Positions 62,201-64,000 of a DNA stretch of 64,000 nt are shown piece by piece. Under the pieces are notes generated by a model. It was given only the letters and a program-made list of their open reading frames with translations. It searched no databases and had not been told where the DNA came from. Position numbers and translations under genes: made by a program. The stretch lies in the NCBI GenBank assembly GCA_020041925.1, contig CP083409.1; one strand, written 5' to 3'. The stretch comes from Faucicola osloensis_D (lineage in GTDB: Bacteria > Pseudomonadota > Gammaproteobacteria > Pseudomonadales > Moraxellaceae). Position 1 is the first letter of the stretch; each line of letters starts with the position of its first letter.

Positions 62201-64000
62201 ATGGCAATTATTCATATAGACGGTCAAGACGTCGAAGTTGATGGTGCCGATAACTTGCTACAAGCTTGTTTATCGCTTGGCATCGATATCCCTTATTTTT
62301 GTTATCACCCTGCATTGGGCTCGGTGGGTTCTTGCCGCCAGTGTGCCGTCAAGCAATATAATAACAAAGAAGATTATGAAGCGGGTCGTGGTCGTTTGGT
62401 CATGTCCTGTATGGTCAATCCGACCCCAGACATGTGGATCTCAGTGACGGATGCAGAAGTCAAAAACTTCCGTAAAAGCTTGGTTGAGTTCTTAATGACT
62501 AACCACCCCCATGACTGTCCAACCTGTGAAGAGGGCGGTCATTGTCACTTGCAAGATATGACCTACATGTCAGGTCACAATTATCGTAAATATCGCTTTA
62601 CTAAACGTACCCACCAAAACCAAGACTTGGGTCCATTTATCAATCATGAGATGAACCGCTGTATTGCGTGTTATCGCTGCGTACGTTATTACAAAGACTA
62701 CGCGGGTGGTGAAGATTTGGGCGTTTACGCATCAGCAAGCCGTGTGTACTTTGGTCGAGATAAAGACGGTCAGTTTGAAAGTGAATTTTCAGGCAACCTC
62801 ACCGAAGTTTGTCCAACTGGGGTATTTACTGACAAAACTCACTCAGAGCGCTACAATCGTAAATGGGACATGCAATATGCCCCAAGCATTTGTCATGGCT
62901 GTTCGGCAGGTTGTAATATCTCAGCGGGTGAGCGCTATGGTGAATTGCGCCGTATCGAAAACCGTTTTAATGGGGAAGTCAACGCTTACTTCCTGTGTGA
63001 CCGTGGTCGTTTCGGCTATGGCTATGTCAACCGCCAAGACCGCCCAATTCAAGCGATTGAAACACTAAACGGTAAACAAACCAATCTGAGCATTGACCAT
63101 ACTATCGATGCCATCAAAAACCGTTTACAGGGTAAAAAAGCCATCGGTATTGGTTCACCGGTTGCCAGCCTTGAATCAAACTATGCCCTAAAACGCTTAG
63201 TTGGTGCCGAAAATTTTAGCATTGGTATTACCAATCAAGAAAAAACTGTGGTACAAAAATGTATCGATGTGTTGACCACAGAAAATATCCATAATCCAAG
63301 CATGCGTGAGATTGAGGATTATGATGCGGTATTGATTTTGGGTGAAGATATTACCCAAACCAGTCCACGTATTGCACTGGCAGTACGCCAAGCGGCAAAA
63401 AATCGCGCCAAACAAATGGCAGATGCACTAAAAACGCCAGATTTCTTGGCAGAGCCTGTGGCTCGTATCGGTCAAAAAGACTACAGCCCAATCTTTATTG
63501 TGGATGTGAAAGATACGCGCCTTGATGATATTGCCGAAGTAAGCTGCGTTGCTACGCCAAGCGACATCGCTGAACTAGGCTTTAGCATTGCTGAGCACAT
63601 GAAAACGTTGGCTACCTCACAATTACCAAAAGATTTGGTTATCGATGAAGACGATAATGCTGATATGCAAGCATTTGCTAAACATATCGCGCAGACGCTG
63701 CTTAAAGCAACCAAGCCACTTATCATCTCAGGCTCGTCGCTGTACCACACCGCCATCATAGAAGCGGCGGCACAAATTGCCAATATCGCTGAACAAAAAC
63801 GCGGTGAAGTGGTCATCTATGAAAAAGGCGTGGTTGATACCCACAACATCCAAGTGGATGCAGAAATTGCCAAAATCGATGCAGAGCAAGCCAAACTCAA
63901 ACAAGAGATGGATGAAGCGGCATTTGCTGAACAAGCCAAGCAAGTTAAACGTCCAAGCCGCATGAACCCGACCAAAGGCTATCAACAAAAAGCCGGTTTA
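62201..64000 (+). CDS. nuoG: NADH-quinone oxidoreductase subunit G, 5' part
   Basis: The first 600 codons of the large iron-sulfur subunit; the frame is open to the right edge. The N-terminus MAIIHIDGQDVEV leads the 2Fe-2S N1b site (FCYHPALGSVGSCRQC), the N5 site (HDCPTCEEGGHC) near residue 108, the N4 site (CIACYRCVR) near 152, and the additional cluster N7 motif CHGCSAGC followed after 27 residues by a fourth Cys. AGGA lies before the ATG. Residues near 545-590 form a charged, possibly coiled segment in the molybdopterin-like domain. Confidence 0.94.
   Translation, partial: MAIIHIDGQDVEVDGADNLLQACLSLGIDIPYFCYHPALGSVGSCRQCAVKQYNNKEDYEAGRGRLVMSCMVNPTPDMWISVTDAEVKNFRKSLVEFLMTNHPHDCPTCEEGGHCHLQDMTYMSGHNYRKYRFTKRTHQNQDLGPFINHEMNRCIACYRCVRYYKDYAGGEDLGVYASASRVYFGRDKDGQFESEFSGNLTEVCPTGVFTDKTHSERYNRKWDMQYAPSICHGCSAGCNISAGERYGELRRIENRFNGEVNAYFLCDRGRFGYGYVNRQDRPIQAIETLNGKQTNLSIDHTIDAIKNRLQGKKAIGIGSPVASLESNYALKRLVGAENFSIGITNQEKTVVQKCIDVLTTENIHNPSMREIEDYDAVLILGEDITQTSPRIALAVRQAAKNRAKQMADALKTPDFLAEPVARIGQKDYSPIFIVDVKDTRLDDIAEVSCVATPSDIAELGFSIAEHMKTLATSQLPKDLVIDEDDNADMQAFAKHIAQTLLKATKPLIISGSSLYHTAIIEAAAQIANIAEQKRGEVVIYEKGVVDTHNIQVDAEIAKIDAEQAKLKQEMDEAAFAEQAKQVKRPSRMNPTKGYQQKAGL

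Overview
The window is a stretch of gammaproteobacterial chromosome of moderate, rather low GC. Several arrangements point to Moraxellaceae (Moraxella, Psychrobacter or Acinetobacter relatives): a fused nuoCD inside a nuo operon, ispB divergent from rplU-rpmA, a dut/phosphomannomutase/argB cluster, an AdeIJK-type efflux operon and a class A RNase P RNA. A Moraxella osloensis-like organism would fit, but the species is inference.

Layout. 1-714: start of an OPT-family transporter (minus strand, runs off the left edge). 1220-6663: a five-gene plus-strand cluster (ATP-grasp enzyme, PRTase-TRSP protein, HAD phosphatase, StiP/PRTase-PELOTA protein, HpcH/CitE lyase) that matches the nucleoside-like metabolite module usually linked to Ter (tellurium/stress) genes; no TerC/D/B genes are visible here. 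6824-12360: surface-glycan-type genes (WavE-like protein, two nucleotidyltransferase/kinase proteins, small HAD phosphatase) and a beta-helix protein. 12513-23817: housekeeping genes, including nicotinamide riboside uptake and salvage (pnuC, nadR), class I fumarase, rhomboid protease, lipase, iron-type binding lipoprotein, cmoM-smpB, coaD-ferredoxin and a thioesterase, then the RNase P RNA gene rnpB.

24179-35245 is an integrated element of about 11 kb placed exactly at the 3' end of rnpB. It is bounded by an 18-bp direct repeat (GGCTTATCGGTTTGCCAT), carries a tyrosine recombinase beside its right end and GGTAGCCA arm-type repeats at both ends. Its genes all lie on the minus strand: an AlpA-like regulator, a chain of overlapping small genes, a DUF927-type ATPase, a zinc-ribbon protein, and one AT-rich 553-residue cargo gene with its own terminator. 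Three separate short-repeat arrays lie at its left end. No capsid, terminase or conjugation genes are present, so it looks like a phage satellite (P4/PICI-like) or similar defective element. The probable original rnpB terminator is now stranded beyond the right end, 11 kb from its gene.

35347-64000 returns to chromosome: a BLUF photoreceptor, argB, phosphomannomutase, dut, an outer-membrane barrel, rep helicase, hemB, a thioesterase, a complete RND efflux operon with a divergent TetR regulator, an alpha/beta hydrolase, ispB, rplU-rpmA, lolA, and the respiratory complex I operon nuoA-B-CD-E-F-G (nuoG runs off the right edge).
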